The notes beneath the pieces are model-generated. The model was given only the letters and a program-made list of their open reading frames with translations, made no database searches and was not told the DNA's origin. Made by a program: the position numbers and the translations under genes. Shown in pieces: positions 1-7,371 of a DNA stretch of 15,861 nucleotides. Numbering within the stretch: the stretch's first letter is position 1; the number at the start of each line of letters is the position of its first letter. The stretch is from an uncultured Lachnospiraceae bacterium (GTDB lineage Bacteria > Bacillota > Clostridia > Lachnospirales > Lachnospiraceae), in assembly GCA_947175845.1 (NCBI GenBank), contig CAMWOK010000031.1, forward strand, positions 1 through 15,861, given 5' to 3'.

Positions 1-1
1 T

Positions 2-526
2 GCGGTATTCACTTACTGCCCGCTGGCCATTCGGTTTTCGGCGACCCGTGATCAGCGTCTAACTCACTGTGATATCACGAAGATTACGCTGCCGGGCACG
101 ATTCGGCGCATTGGGACAGGCGCCTTTGTCGAGATGAATTCACTGCGGGAGATTGCGATTCCGGAGGGGGTGGAGGAAATCGGGGAAGGGGCATTTTACA
201 AGTGCGCATCCCTGAAACATATCACCGTTCCCGGGACAGTAAAGAAGATTGGAAAACATGCATTCCTGCGCTGCCGCAAGCTGGAACGGGTCTATGTGTG
301 CGACGGTGTTTCTGAGATCGGCGATCGGGCTTTTCTGGACTGCAGCGCCCTAAAGACTGCCAGGATACCACAGTCGGTGCAGAATCTGCGGACAGCTCCG
401 GACGGCCCGGGGGGATACGGGGTGTTTAACGGCTGTAAGAAGCTGACTGTACATGGCCCGAAAGGGAGTGACGTCGAGAAGTACTGCCGGGAAATGGGGA
501 TTTTGTTCGAAGACAGTGCGGACTGA
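2..526 (+). CDS. BspA-type leucine-rich repeat protein, 3' part
   Basis: The frame is open to the left edge, so this is the C-terminal 174 residues of a longer protein and the true start lies outside the window. At least three copies of a roughly 23-residue LRR_5 (BspA/Treponema-type) repeat are visible, with the pattern I-x-I-P-x-x-V-x-x-I-G-x-x-A-F-x-x-C-x-x-L; examples are IPEGVEEIGEGAFYKCASL and VPGTVKKIGKHAFLRCRKL. The protein ends with a short non-repeat tail. Such repeats form solenoids used for binding proteins, often at the cell surface, but they also occur in cytoplasmic or modular proteins; no signal or anchor can be judged because the N-terminus is missing. The stop lies 20 bp before the MoxR-like gene, so the two are probably cotranscribed. 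The fold is secure; the ligand and cellular location are unknown. Confidence 0.85.
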   Translation, partial: AVFTYCPLAIRFSATRDQRLTHCDITKITLPGTIRRIGTGAFVEMNSLREIAIPEGVEEIGEGAFYKCASLKHITVPGTVKKIGKHAFLRCRKLERVYVCDGVSEIGDRAFLDCSALKTARIPQSVQNLRTAPDGPGGYGVFNGCKKLTVHGPKGSDVEKYCREMGILFEDSAD

Positions 527-546
527 AAAATGGGGGAGGATTTACA

Positions 547-2058
547 ATGAACATTAAACAGGCAAAAGAAGATATCAAAAATGCGGTTTCTGCCTACCTG
601 ACAAAGGATCAGTTCGGGAATTATGTGATTCCCCTCGAGCGGCAGCGCCCGGTCTTTCTGATGGGGGCGCCGGGCATCGGCAAGACAGCGATCATGGAAC
701 AGATTGCACAGGAGCTGCAGATTGGCCTGATCAGTTACTCGATGACGCACCACACCCGGCAGTCGGCGCTCGGACTTCCGTTTATCGTAAAGAAAAATTA
801 TGGCGGTGTGGAGTACAGCGTCAGCGAGTACACAATGAGTGAGATTATCGCGTCGATCTATGATTTGATGGAGGAGACCGGCCTGAAGGAGGGGATATTG
901 TTTCTCGACGAGATCAACTGCGTCTCGGAGACGCTTGCGCCCTCGATGCTGCAGTTTCTGCAGTACAAGACCTTTGGACGCCACTGCGTGCCCGGCGGCT
1001 GGATTGTCGTCACGGCAGGGAATCCGCCGGAGTACAACAACTCTGTGCGCGCGTTCGACATTGTGACCTGGGACCGCCTGAAACGGATCGACGTCAGTCC
1101 CGACTATGAAGTCTGGAAGGAGTACGCTTACGCCAGGGGGATCCACCCTGCGATAACGACGTATCTGGATGTGAAAAAGGATGACTTCTATGAGATAGAG
1201 ACCACAGTGGACGGAAAAAGCTTTGTGACAGCGCGCGGCTGGTGCGACCTCTCCGACATGGTAAAACTCTATGAGCAGAAAGGGATTCCGGTCACAGAGC
1301 AGCTCGTTGTCCAGTATCTGCAGAACAAAAAGATCGCCAAGAGTTTTGCCGTGTACTATGATTTGTTCAAAAAGTACCAGTCCGATTACCAGATTGACAA
1401 AATTATGGCCGGAAAGGCCGGAAAGGAGATCGTAAAGCGCGCGGTGGCGGCAAAATTTGACGAGCGCCTCTCACTGCTGGGGCTGCTCACGGACGGCCTG
1501 ATCGGCGTTCTGCGCGAGATCTCCGCGCAGGAGGGAGCCATCATGGAGCTGGTGAACTGCCTGAAACTGATGCGGGCGGATTTTGTCGTGGAGACGGATT
1601 ATGCGGAAGTGGTCAAGCGCCGGATTTCTGAGGAGCACAAGGCAATCGCTGTCGGAAAAAAGGCGGGAAATCTTTCCGCGGACCGCGAGTACGTCCTGAA
1701 CCTCACCATTGCCGCCCTGGACGAGCAGCTCAAGCTGACAGCCGAGAAGAGTCCCGCAAGCGGGGAGGCCGCGTTCAAACTGCTCAAATCAGATTTTGAC
1801 AGGAGAAAAAAAGCGCTCACCAAACGTGTTTCACAGGTGGATGCAAACCTGACCAATGTGTTCGAATTCTGCGAGGAAGCGTTTGAGGCGGGAAGCCAGG
1901 AGATACTGATTCTGGTGACAGAGCTGACCATCAACAGCTACGCCGCGCACTTTATCGGAAAATATGGCTGTCAGGCGTATTTCAGACACAACAAGGACAT
2001 GCTGTTCACAGAGCGGAAGAAGGACATCTTAGCGGAGATTGATGAGCTGATGAAGTAA
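547..2058 (+). CDS. MoxR-like AAA+ ATPase
   Basis: This 503-residue protein begins at an ATG with the strong ribosome binding site GGGGAGGA six bases upstream. The AAA+ core is in the N-terminal half: Walker A GAPGIGKT (residues 40-47), Walker B ILFLDEIN (117-124), a sensor-1-like VVTAGNP (about 154-160) and a candidate arginine finger in WDRLKRI (about 175-181). The segment HHTRQSALGLPFI after Walker A is typical of MoxR-type and related AAA_5 ATPases. Residues after about 300 are helical, charged and unrecognised. MoxR proteins are ATP-driven chaperones that mature or activate partner complexes and usually work with a von Willebrand A-domain protein; none is visible here, although one could lie upstream of the window. 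The next gene encodes an HSP90-family ATPase, which suggests a joint role in protein remodelling. The family call is firm; the substrate is unknown. Confidence 0.88.
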   Translation: MNIKQAKEDIKNAVSAYLTKDQFGNYVIPLERQRPVFLMGAPGIGKTAIMEQIAQELQIGLISYSMTHHTRQSALGLPFIVKKNYGGVEYSVSEYTMSEIIASIYDLMEETGLKEGILFLDEINCVSETLAPSMLQFLQYKTFGRHCVPGGWIVVTAGNPPEYNNSVRAFDIVTWDRLKRIDVSPDYEVWKEYAYARGIHPAITTYLDVKKDDFYEIETTVDGKSFVTARGWCDLSDMVKLYEQKGIPVTEQLVVQYLQNKKIAKSFAVYYDLFKKYQSDYQIDKIMAGKAGKEIVKRAVAAKFDERLSLLGLLTDGLIGVLREISAQEGAIMELVNCLKLMRADFVVETDYAEVVKRRISEEHKAIAVGKKAGNLSADREYVLNLTIAALDEQLKLTAEKSPASGEAAFKLLKSDFDRRKKALTKRVSQVDANLTNVFEFCEEAFEAGSQEILILVTELTINSYAAHFIGKYGCQAYFRHNKDMLFTERKKDILAEIDELMK

Positions 2059-2112
2059 CGGCGCAGACTTGTTTGGCGGGATGGAGTACTCGAGCGTGAT
2101 CAGTAGAAAGGA

Positions 2113-2131
2113 TTGCACATTTGTTGCACAT
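2113..2131. repeat. Two 8-bp direct repeats, 11 bp apart, upstream of the HSP90-like gene
   Basis: TTGCACAT occurs at 2113-2120 and again at 2124-2131, about one helical turn apart, inside the 97-bp gap between the MoxR-like and HSP90-like genes. This is the longest gap in the five-gene run, so it could hold an internal regulatory site. No convincing promoter was found with it: TTGACA at 2131-2136 lacks a suitably spaced -10 box. It may be chance. Confidence 0.25.
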
Positions 2132-2155
2132 TGACAGGCAGAGGGATGATAAAAA

Positions 2156-3931
2156 ATGGGAAATTATAATTTTAAGGTAGATTTAAAAGGAATTATACGG
2201 CTGCTCAGCGACAATCTGTACTCGAGCGACAAAGTGTTTCTGCGGGAGCTTCTGCAGAATGCGGTGGATGCAGTCAACGCAAGGAAGAAGGCGGATTCCG
2301 GTTACAGGGAAGGGAAGATCACGGTAACTTACCAGAATAGGAAAAACAGCGCGCAGCTGATCTTTGCGGACAATGGAATCGGGTTGACAAAGGAGGAAAT
2401 CCACTCGTTCTTGTCCGTGATCGGACAATCCTCCAAGCGCGATGCCGCCATGCGCAGCAGCTTTATCGGACAGTTTGGCATCGGGCTGTTGTCCTGCTTT
2501 CTTGTGACCAATGAGATAAAGGTCATCACGCGCTCTGCCGCGGAGGAGAAGGCGTACCAGTGGGTCGGAAAGAGCGACGGCTCCTATGTGATTACAGAGC
2601 CGAAGCAGGGGATGGAGCCGGGCACGCAGGTATATCTGAGACTCACCGGAAGCAAGTATGAATGCTTCACGGAGCAGGAGATTGTGAAAGATTTGTCAGA
2701 GTACAGCTTTCTTTTAAAAACACCCGTGATGTTTGAGGGAGAGAATCTGAGGCAGACGGTCAACAACAGCTATATTCCGTGGCGCCAGCCATTTTGCATG
2801 GCGGATGATATCATGGGCTTTGGGGAGCAGGTCTTTGCGGAGAATTTCTTTGACGTGATCCCGCTAGTCGGCGACGGCATCAAGGGATATGCCTACATTT
2901 CCACCAGGCAGGCAAGCGCAAACACCACCATACAGCACAAGATTTTTCTGAGAAATATGTATGTCACGGACGACGGCAGGGATCTGATTCCCAAGTGGGC
3001 ATTTTTTACGCGTTGTATTGTCAATCTCGACGATCTGACACCCACGGCGTCCCGGGAAGGGTTCACGCGGGACGGCAGGCTGATGAAGGCGAAGGGGCAG
3101 ATTGAGAAATGCATTTTTGACTATTTTGTGTCGCTGTCGCAGTATGATGTCAGAAAGCTCAAGCAGCTCACACAGATTCACAATGTGGCAATCAAGTCGC
3201 TGGTGATGGAGAACGAACAGATTTTTAAACTGTTTTTCCCGTTTCTGACGTTTCCGACCAACCAGGGGACGATGACAGGATTTCAGATTGTGAGTGCTTC
3301 GAAGAAGGTTCCTGTGAATTACTGTGTGGAGATTGATGACTTCCGGCGGCTCTGCCCGCTGGTGGAGGGGACAAAAAGCCTGCTTGTCAACGGCGGTTAC
3401 ATCTATGATGCCGGCATTTTGCAGAAGCTGCCGAAATTTTACAAGAATGTCCGGATAGAAGTGTTTGACAACAGTTCCTACGACCATCTGCTGGCAGATC
3501 CGCCGCAGGATTTTGCGGCTCAGATGGCGCTGTTTCTCGCGTGTGCGCAGCAGGCGCTGGAGAACTTTCACTGCGGTGTGGCACTCAAGCAGTTTTCGCC
3601 TGCCAGCCTGCAGGCGCTGTATGTGCAGGGCGAGGATACACTGTTTGCCGAGACCATGGATGGAAGCAGCTTTTCAGGGTTCTTCGAGGGCTTTGATTTC
3701 GGGGAGGAAGACGAGGAGAAAAACCGAAATATGCTCTACCTGAACAGCAGCAACAGCTTTGTGCAGGGGCTTGGCCGGGTGCTGGACGAGGAGCTTGCCC
3801 GCAACCTGGCGCAGGTCATATACATACAGTCGCTGCTCGCCGGGCACTACACGCTGGGCGGAGAGCAGCTGGAACTGATGAACAGAAGTTTGCAGCGGCT
3901 GATGGAGCGCGCGCTCTACGGGGGCAGATAA
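2156..3931 (+). CDS. HSP90-family (HtpG-like) GHKL ATPase
   Basis: The 591-residue product aligns by eye with HtpG along its whole length. The N-terminal ATPase domain has the N-box ELLQNAVDAV (residues 31-40, catalytic Glu31 and Mg-binding Asn35), DNGIGLTKEEI (72-82) and the lid/glycine motif GQFGIG (105-110). The middle domain keeps an HtpG-like RNMYVTDDGRDLIPKW followed by TASREG, which matches the conserved SRE segment that supplies the ATP-contacting Arg in HSP90. The C-terminal end has a helical segment resembling the HtpG dimerisation domain. It ends MERALYGGR and lacks the MEEVD tail that recruits TPR cochaperones in eukaryotes. HSP90 proteins are cytosolic, ATP-driven dimeric clamps that remodel client proteins. 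The sequence is divergent enough to be a specialised paralogue rather than the housekeeping htpG. GAGGG at 2141-2145 is the likely ribosome binding site; the next gene follows after 9 bp. Confidence 0.9.
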   Translation: MGNYNFKVDLKGIIRLLSDNLYSSDKVFLRELLQNAVDAVNARKKADSGYREGKITVTYQNRKNSAQLIFADNGIGLTKEEIHSFLSVIGQSSKRDAAMRSSFIGQFGIGLLSCFLVTNEIKVITRSAAEEKAYQWVGKSDGSYVITEPKQGMEPGTQVYLRLTGSKYECFTEQEIVKDLSEYSFLLKTPVMFEGENLRQTVNNSYIPWRQPFCMADDIMGFGEQVFAENFFDVIPLVGDGIKGYAYISTRQASANTTIQHKIFLRNMYVTDDGRDLIPKWAFFTRCIVNLDDLTPTASREGFTRDGRLMKAKGQIEKCIFDYFVSLSQYDVRKLKQLTQIHNVAIKSLVMENEQIFKLFFPFLTFPTNQGTMTGFQIVSASKKVPVNYCVEIDDFRRLCPLVEGTKSLLVNGGYIYDAGILQKLPKFYKNVRIEVFDNSSYDHLLADPPQDFAAQMALFLACAQQALENFHCGVALKQFSPASLQALYVQGEDTLFAETMDGSSFSGFFEGFDFGEEDEEKNRNMLYLNSSNSFVQGLGRVLDEELARNLAQVIYIQSLLAGHYTLGGEQLELMNRSLQRLMERALYGGR

Positions 3932-3940
3932 GGAGGGAAT

Positions 3941-5131
3941 ATGACATACGAAGGCGTCAAAACATCACAGATTCAGTCGGAAGAGATCCGCAACCTGGTC
4001 GCCAGGACACAGGAGCTGACGCGGGGCAGTTATGATCTGTACGACCAGAATTACAAAATTCTGTCAACCCTTCTCAAGCGGCTTCTGGGACTGATGAAGC
4101 AGGAGAAGGAGTGGTATCTGTATTTTTATACCCTGTATGAACTGCTGTACCTGAACATGCGCGACAACAACTTTACGGAGATTGTAAAATACGCGGAGCT
4201 CTACTACAAAGACAGCGCGCTGTATATGGATCGGGAGCTGCCAAACTATCCGGACACAAACATGGCATATGTCAACGTCTGGACCTACAACATGATTTTT
4301 CAGGCGTATTATCAGTATTATCAGATTGATGATGTCCGGATGGAAGCGTTTATGAAGCAGTACGAGGAGGCGGCGCTCAGGTATGGTAAGACGTACAATT
4401 ATTACAGTGACGAGATGCAGCTTGCCATTATGTACATGGATGTGGACCGGGCTGAGCGGGCGGCGCGCAAATTTCTTCTGTATGAAAAGGAGATGCGTAG
4501 CTGCTATATCTGCGGGCATCTGCAGTATCTGTTTCATTTTCTGCTAATCGGGCAGGAGCGGCAGGCGGAGGAGCTGATGCTGGATTACATCCACAAAAGG
4601 ATTCCGAAAAAGCATGTGTGGTGTTACCAGTACTGTCAGCGGGCGGAGCCGGATTCCCTGTATCTGGATATGATGGAGCTGTGCGTGCGCAGCGGGAAAC
4701 AGGAGATGTTTCGGCATTATTACGAAACATACTGGATGGAGCTGCCGCACGAGACGCGCATGGATGAGGATGCGGACTCTTTTCAGAGACTGCTCGCCGC
4801 ACATGGCGGCTGTTTTGACCAGCTCGACAAGGATATCGGGAAGGCGGCCGAGGATATCGGTGAGGAGCGCAAGGAAACGACGGTGAACAACATGAATGCA
4901 TTTCTGGAATGGTGGTGCTATTTCTCGCTGCTTGACCAGAGCGGTGTGCATGAGATTTCCGTGCAGTTTCCAGGGCTGGAGACGGATGGTCAGGGCAGGG
5001 CTGCCACGCGGACCGTCAGCGAGTACATGCAGGCGAAGGCAGATCAGTATGGGGAGAAATTTGCCAGGGCGCGTGCGCAGTTTGACTATGGAGTTACAAA
5101 GGAGTCCTATCGGAGATGTTTTGGCCTGTGA
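3941..5131 (+). CDS. Unrecognised helical, TPR-like protein in the MoxR-HSP90 run
   Basis: I do not recognise a named family. The 396-residue product starts at an ATG behind an excellent ribosome binding site (AAGGAGGG) that lies just after the HSP90 stop, so the two genes are almost certainly translated from one message. It appears all-alpha and soluble, with many amphipathic helices rich in Tyr, Met and Trp, and no signal peptide or membrane segment. Helix pairs of roughly 34-40 residues, for example around residues 45-90, 130-200 and 205-260, look like a TPR or other alpha-solenoid scaffold. The repeats are degenerate, so this is a structural guess. The C-terminal quarter contains a less helical insertion (PGLETDGQGRAA). 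Its position suggests an adaptor or client for the HSP90-like ATPase. No catalytic motif was found. Confidence 0.8.
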   Translation: MTYEGVKTSQIQSEEIRNLVARTQELTRGSYDLYDQNYKILSTLLKRLLGLMKQEKEWYLYFYTLYELLYLNMRDNNFTEIVKYAELYYKDSALYMDRELPNYPDTNMAYVNVWTYNMIFQAYYQYYQIDDVRMEAFMKQYEEAALRYGKTYNYYSDEMQLAIMYMDVDRAERAARKFLLYEKEMRSCYICGHLQYLFHFLLIGQERQAEELMLDYIHKRIPKKHVWCYQYCQRAEPDSLYLDMMELCVRSGKQEMFRHYYETYWMELPHETRMDEDADSFQRLLAAHGGCFDQLDKDIGKAAEDIGEERKETTVNNMNAFLEWWCYFSLLDQSGVHEISVQFPGLETDGQGRAATRTVSEYMQAKADQYGEKFARARAQFDYGVTKESYRRCFGL

Positions 5132-5165
5132 GCTGCTGAGACAGCAGATGTGAAACAGGCTGTGC

Positions 5166-5173
5166 AGGAGGGG
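5166..5173 (+). promoter_or_regulatory. Ribosome binding site that fixes the lipoprotein start
   Basis: AGGAGGGG lies six bases before the ATG at 5180. The frame also has a GTG at 5150, but that codon has no comparable site upstream and would place ten charged residues in front of the signal peptide. The ATG is therefore preferred. Confidence 0.75.
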
Positions 5174-5179
5174 GAGCGG

Positions 5180-6607
5180 ATGTACAAAAGAGCTTTTCAA
5201 AAGAGGGTGGAAATAGCAGCCCTGCTTGCAGGACTGACATTGTCCGGCGGGTGCGGGCAGGATTCCGGGCAGTCCATGCAGCCCGGACTGTCCGAAAAGG
5301 AGACTGCACAGGCTTTGTCTGACACAGGGGATTGGCAGCAGTGCCCGGCAGGGCAGCTGACGGACTATCTGGAGGAGGAAGGGACAGGGCGTTCCTATGC
5401 GTATGCGCGGATTCTGATAGCGGTGGACGGTTTGGGACAGGACAGTATAGACCGTGCAAAGGCTGTTGATGTCAGGGAAGGCACAGCGTACATTTCCTGG
5501 CAGGCATTTCAGACTGCCGAAGAATTTGAGACGTATTACTTTGCGCAGGAACTTGCTGACAGCCAGCTGCCGCAGGAATGCGTGGCTGAGCTGGCATATT
5601 ATCAGTACCAGCTTGAGGAGGACGATTACGCAGTTGATATATACCGCTATTTAAATGCGCGCTATGGCAGCAGGGAAGTCCCCATTCAGGCAAGCTCAAG
5701 CGATGAGAAATCATATCGTTTGTCACAGTTGAATCCGACATTGGTAACGAGGGAGCTGGCGGTGCGGGACCGCGTTCTGTATGGACTTGAGCAGAGGGAT
5801 GCGCTGGAGTGTGTATTGCAGGAGCCTGTAAAAGAATTAATTCTGAATTTTGGCAGACAGAAATTGCAGGGAAGAGGTAATGCCGGATGGGCGCAGCGCG
5901 CAACCCCTCTGAGTGAGGAAGAACTTTACTGGATCGACCATGAGGAGCGCATCACCACCTTCAAAGACCCGGATCGCTGCTTTACGGAAGTGGGGGCAGT
6001 CGAGATGAACTTCGGGATGCGCTGGGGTCGTTTTGCCATGCTGAAGGAAGCAGACTATCATGTTGTTCTGCAGGAGGGAGGACCTGCGCTGGACATTCAT
6101 TTTGCATTCCAGAAGGAGATCCCGGAGGATGGCTTTGAGACGCGGCTGTACAACCGTCTGTGCATGAGCGAGCCATACGAGATGCGCGTGACAGACCAGG
6201 ATACAGGTGAACTGCTGCAGAAGATGGTTGTGGAGATGAGCATCGAGGTGCCGGATATGATCACCTTTGCGGATTACGACGGGGACGGCTATCTGGATAT
6301 GAAGGTTGATATGCCCACGCACTGGAACGGCAAAAGGGCTGTGGTCGACGAATTTTCCTGGATGGACTATTATCTGATATGGGAACCGGATGAAGGGGTG
6401 TTTGTGCACAGAGATAAACGCGAGATTCAGCAGCAAGGCGAATCAGTGATGTATGACGTGCAGCCGGGAGACACACTGTGGGAAATCGCAGAGCGCTTTT
6501 ATGGTATGGGTGCACGCTATACCAAGATAGAGGCGGCAAACGCAGAGTTGCTGTCTGAAAATAAGTACCTGATGCCGGGAGTGGTGCTGGAGATTCCGGC
6601 GCAGTAA
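5180..6607 (+). CDS. LysM-domain lipoprotein with a calcium-loop-like motif
   Basis: From the ATG at 5180 the product has 475 residues. Its start is a lipoprotein signal: basic MYKRAFQKR, a hydrophobic stretch, then LTLSGGC with Cys25 as the probable lipidated residue; the box is atypical, with Ser at -3. The central 380 residues are acidic and belong to no family I recognise. Residues 365-373 read DYDGDGYLD, with Asp at positions 1, 3, 5 and 9 as in EF-hand, dockerin and FG-GAP-type calcium loops. The C-terminus (about 424-474) is a LysM domain, YDVQPGDTLWEIAERFYG onwards, which binds N-acetylglucosamine in peptidoglycan. The protein should be anchored outside the membrane and held to the wall. 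It lies 48 bp after the TPR-like gene and ends the run, so it may be the surface client or output of the chaperone genes. That link is inference. Confidence 0.82.
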   Translation: MYKRAFQKRVEIAALLAGLTLSGGCGQDSGQSMQPGLSEKETAQALSDTGDWQQCPAGQLTDYLEEEGTGRSYAYARILIAVDGLGQDSIDRAKAVDVREGTAYISWQAFQTAEEFETYYFAQELADSQLPQECVAELAYYQYQLEEDDYAVDIYRYLNARYGSREVPIQASSSDEKSYRLSQLNPTLVTRELAVRDRVLYGLEQRDALECVLQEPVKELILNFGRQKLQGRGNAGWAQRATPLSEEELYWIDHEERITTFKDPDRCFTEVGAVEMNFGMRWGRFAMLKEADYHVVLQEGGPALDIHFAFQKEIPEDGFETRLYNRLCMSEPYEMRVTDQDTGELLQKMVVEMSIEVPDMITFADYDGDGYLDMKVDMPTHWNGKRAVVDEFSWMDYYLIWEPDEGVFVHRDKREIQQQGESVMYDVQPGDTLWEIAERFYGMGARYTKIEAANAELLSENKYLMPGVVLEIPAQ

Positions 6608-6664
6608 AAGTGTCAGTACAGCGTTGTCGTCAGTCGACAATGCTGTACTGACACTTTTACTGCG
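6600..6664. terminator. Long hairpin across the lipoprotein stop, probable bidirectional terminator
   Basis: Positions 6600-6629 pair with 6635-6664: a 30-bp stem with a 5-nt loop. The only non-Watson-Crick pair is 6623 with 6641, G-U in + strand RNA but an A-C mismatch in - strand RNA. The core stem (6610-6629 with 6635-6654) is flanked by AAAA on the left and TTTT on the right, as in bidirectional intrinsic terminators. The TAA stop at 6605-6607 lies inside the left arm. The U-tract is only four bases and lies within the extended stem, so terminator strength is uncertain. It separates the first run of genes from the metal operon. Confidence 0.65.
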
Positions 6665-6683
6665 AAAAAAGAAAGAAAAAGGC

Positions 6684-6712
6684 TTGACAAATAATTGAAT
6701 ATATGATTAAAT
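6684..6712 (+). promoter_or_regulatory. Sigma-A type promoter of the metal efflux operon
   Basis: A perfect -35 box, TTGACA (6684-6689), is followed after 17 bp by TTAAAT (6707-6712), a 4/6 match to the -10 consensus. It lies about 50 bp before the ArsR-family start codon, and the -10 sits inside the predicted operator. Confidence 0.7.
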
Positions 6713-6723
6713 GTTCATATATT
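6698..6723. promoter_or_regulatory. ArsR/SmtB-family operator palindrome
   Basis: AATATATGA (6698-6706) and TCATATATT (6715-6723) are perfect inverted arms around an 8-bp centre. The inner 20 bp (6701-6720) differ by only a few bases from the ATATGAACA...TGTTCATAT type of site used by Zn/Cd-sensing SmtB/CzrA repressors. The palindrome covers the -10 box and most of the spacer, so bound repressor would block RNA polymerase. Metal binding to the regulator encoded just downstream should release it. Confidence 0.75.
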
Positions 6724-6765
6724 GAAACGCAATAAAAAATTATCTCAGGAGAGGAAGGTGAAGGA

Positions 6766-7083
6766 GTGGGAGATACAAACAAGAGTGCAGAGAGGGAGCC
6801 GGCGGAAATAATGGAAGATCTGGCAGCTGTGTTCAAGATATTCGGGGATTTTACCCGGCTGACAATATTAACGCTGCTCATGGACCACGAGGAACTGTGT
6901 GTGGGTGATATCGCAGAGCGGCTGAATATGACCCAGTCAGGCGTGAGCCACCAGCTGGCGCTTCTGAAACAGAGCAAGCTTGTTAAGACAAAGCGCGATG
7001 GAAAGAGCATCTACTACTCGATCGCAGACGAGCATGTCTCCGCGATTATCCGAATCGGGATGGAGCATGTGCTCGAGGAGTAG
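6766..7083 (+). CDS. ArsR/SmtB-family metal-sensing repressor
   Basis: This 105-residue winged-helix protein starts at GTG; AGGAGAGG at 6747-6754 and purine-rich sequence after it supply the ribosome binding site. The recognition helix region TQSGVSHQLALLKQSKLV (residues 56-73) and the wing KRDGKSIYYSI (76-86) are typical of ArsR/SmtB. In the last helix, Asp88, His90, His101 and Glu104 have the spacing (i, i+2, i+13, i+16) of the alpha-5 metal site of SmtB (Asp104, His106, His117, Glu120), so a Zn(II) sensor is the best prediction. A lone Cys45 in ELCVGDI lies where alpha-3 sensors place Cys, but there is no matching set of Cys for an alpha-3N site. It most likely represses its own operon through the palindrome upstream and loses DNA affinity when metal binds. 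Confidence 0.92.
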   Translation: MGDTNKSAEREPAEIMEDLAAVFKIFGDFTRLTILTLLMDHEELCVGDIAERLNMTQSGVSHQLALLKQSKLVKTKRDGKSIYYSIADEHVSAIIRIGMEHVLEE

Positions 7084-7121
7084 CAAATTAATTAAAACGA
7101 GGAAACAGGAGGAATTTCACA

Positions 7122-7340
7122 ATGAAAAAAACGTACAAGATCGAGGTGGACTGTGCAGCGTGCGCTGCAAAGATGGAGGAAGCGGCAAATAAAACAGCTG
7201 GCGTCAAGGAGGCCACGGTTGCATTTATGCCGCAGAAGATGAAGGTTGAGTTCGAGGAGGGCGCAGATGCGGCCGCTGTGATGGCTGAGGTGCTCAGAAA
7301 CTGCAAAAAAGTCGAATCTGACTGCGAAATCTTTCTGTAA
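7122..7340 (+). CDS. Free-standing HMA metal-binding protein
   Basis: The 72-residue product is a single heavy-metal-associated (HMA) domain with a beta-alpha-beta-beta-alpha-beta layout and the binding loop DCAAC (Asp10, Cys11, Cys14). An Asp before the CxxC is typical of HMA domains in Zn/Cd/Pb pumps such as ZntA; copper chaperones usually have MxCxxC. It starts at ATG nine bases after AGGAGG, 38 bp downstream of the repressor gene. The ATPase encoded next has no N-terminal HMA domain, so this protein probably acts in trans to bind or deliver metal to it. An additional Cys pair (Cys61 in NCKK and Cys68 in SDCE) near the C-terminus might also bind metal. Confidence 0.9.
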   Translation: MKKTYKIEVDCAACAAKMEEAANKTAGVKEATVAFMPQKMKVEFEEGADAAAVMAEVLRNCKKVESDCEIFL

Positions 7341-7371
7341 ACAGCTTTAATTTGGATAAATACGATAAAAG

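Noticed and set aside
292..1146. 284-codon open frame on the - strand opposite the LRR and MoxR-like genes
   Set aside because: It spans two well-supported + strand genes and their gap, and its translation shows no family features.
2081..2134. 17-codon frame (starting MEYSSV) in the gap before the HSP90-like gene
   Set aside because: Weak ribosome binding site, no similarity that I recognise, and such short frames are expected by chance.
2131..2155. TTGACA as an internal promoter for the HSP90-like gene
   Set aside because: No -10 box at 16-18 bp; that spacing falls at the start codon.
2086..2228. GTACTCGAGCG at 2086-2096 and 2218-2228
   Set aside because: An 11-bp repeat, one copy in coding sequence; no further structure supports duplication or a mobile element.
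6600..6664. Hairpin as an insertion-sequence end or attachment site
   Set aside because: No transposase or integrase, no target duplication and no second copy in the window; terminator-like AAAA/TTTT flanks explain it better for now.
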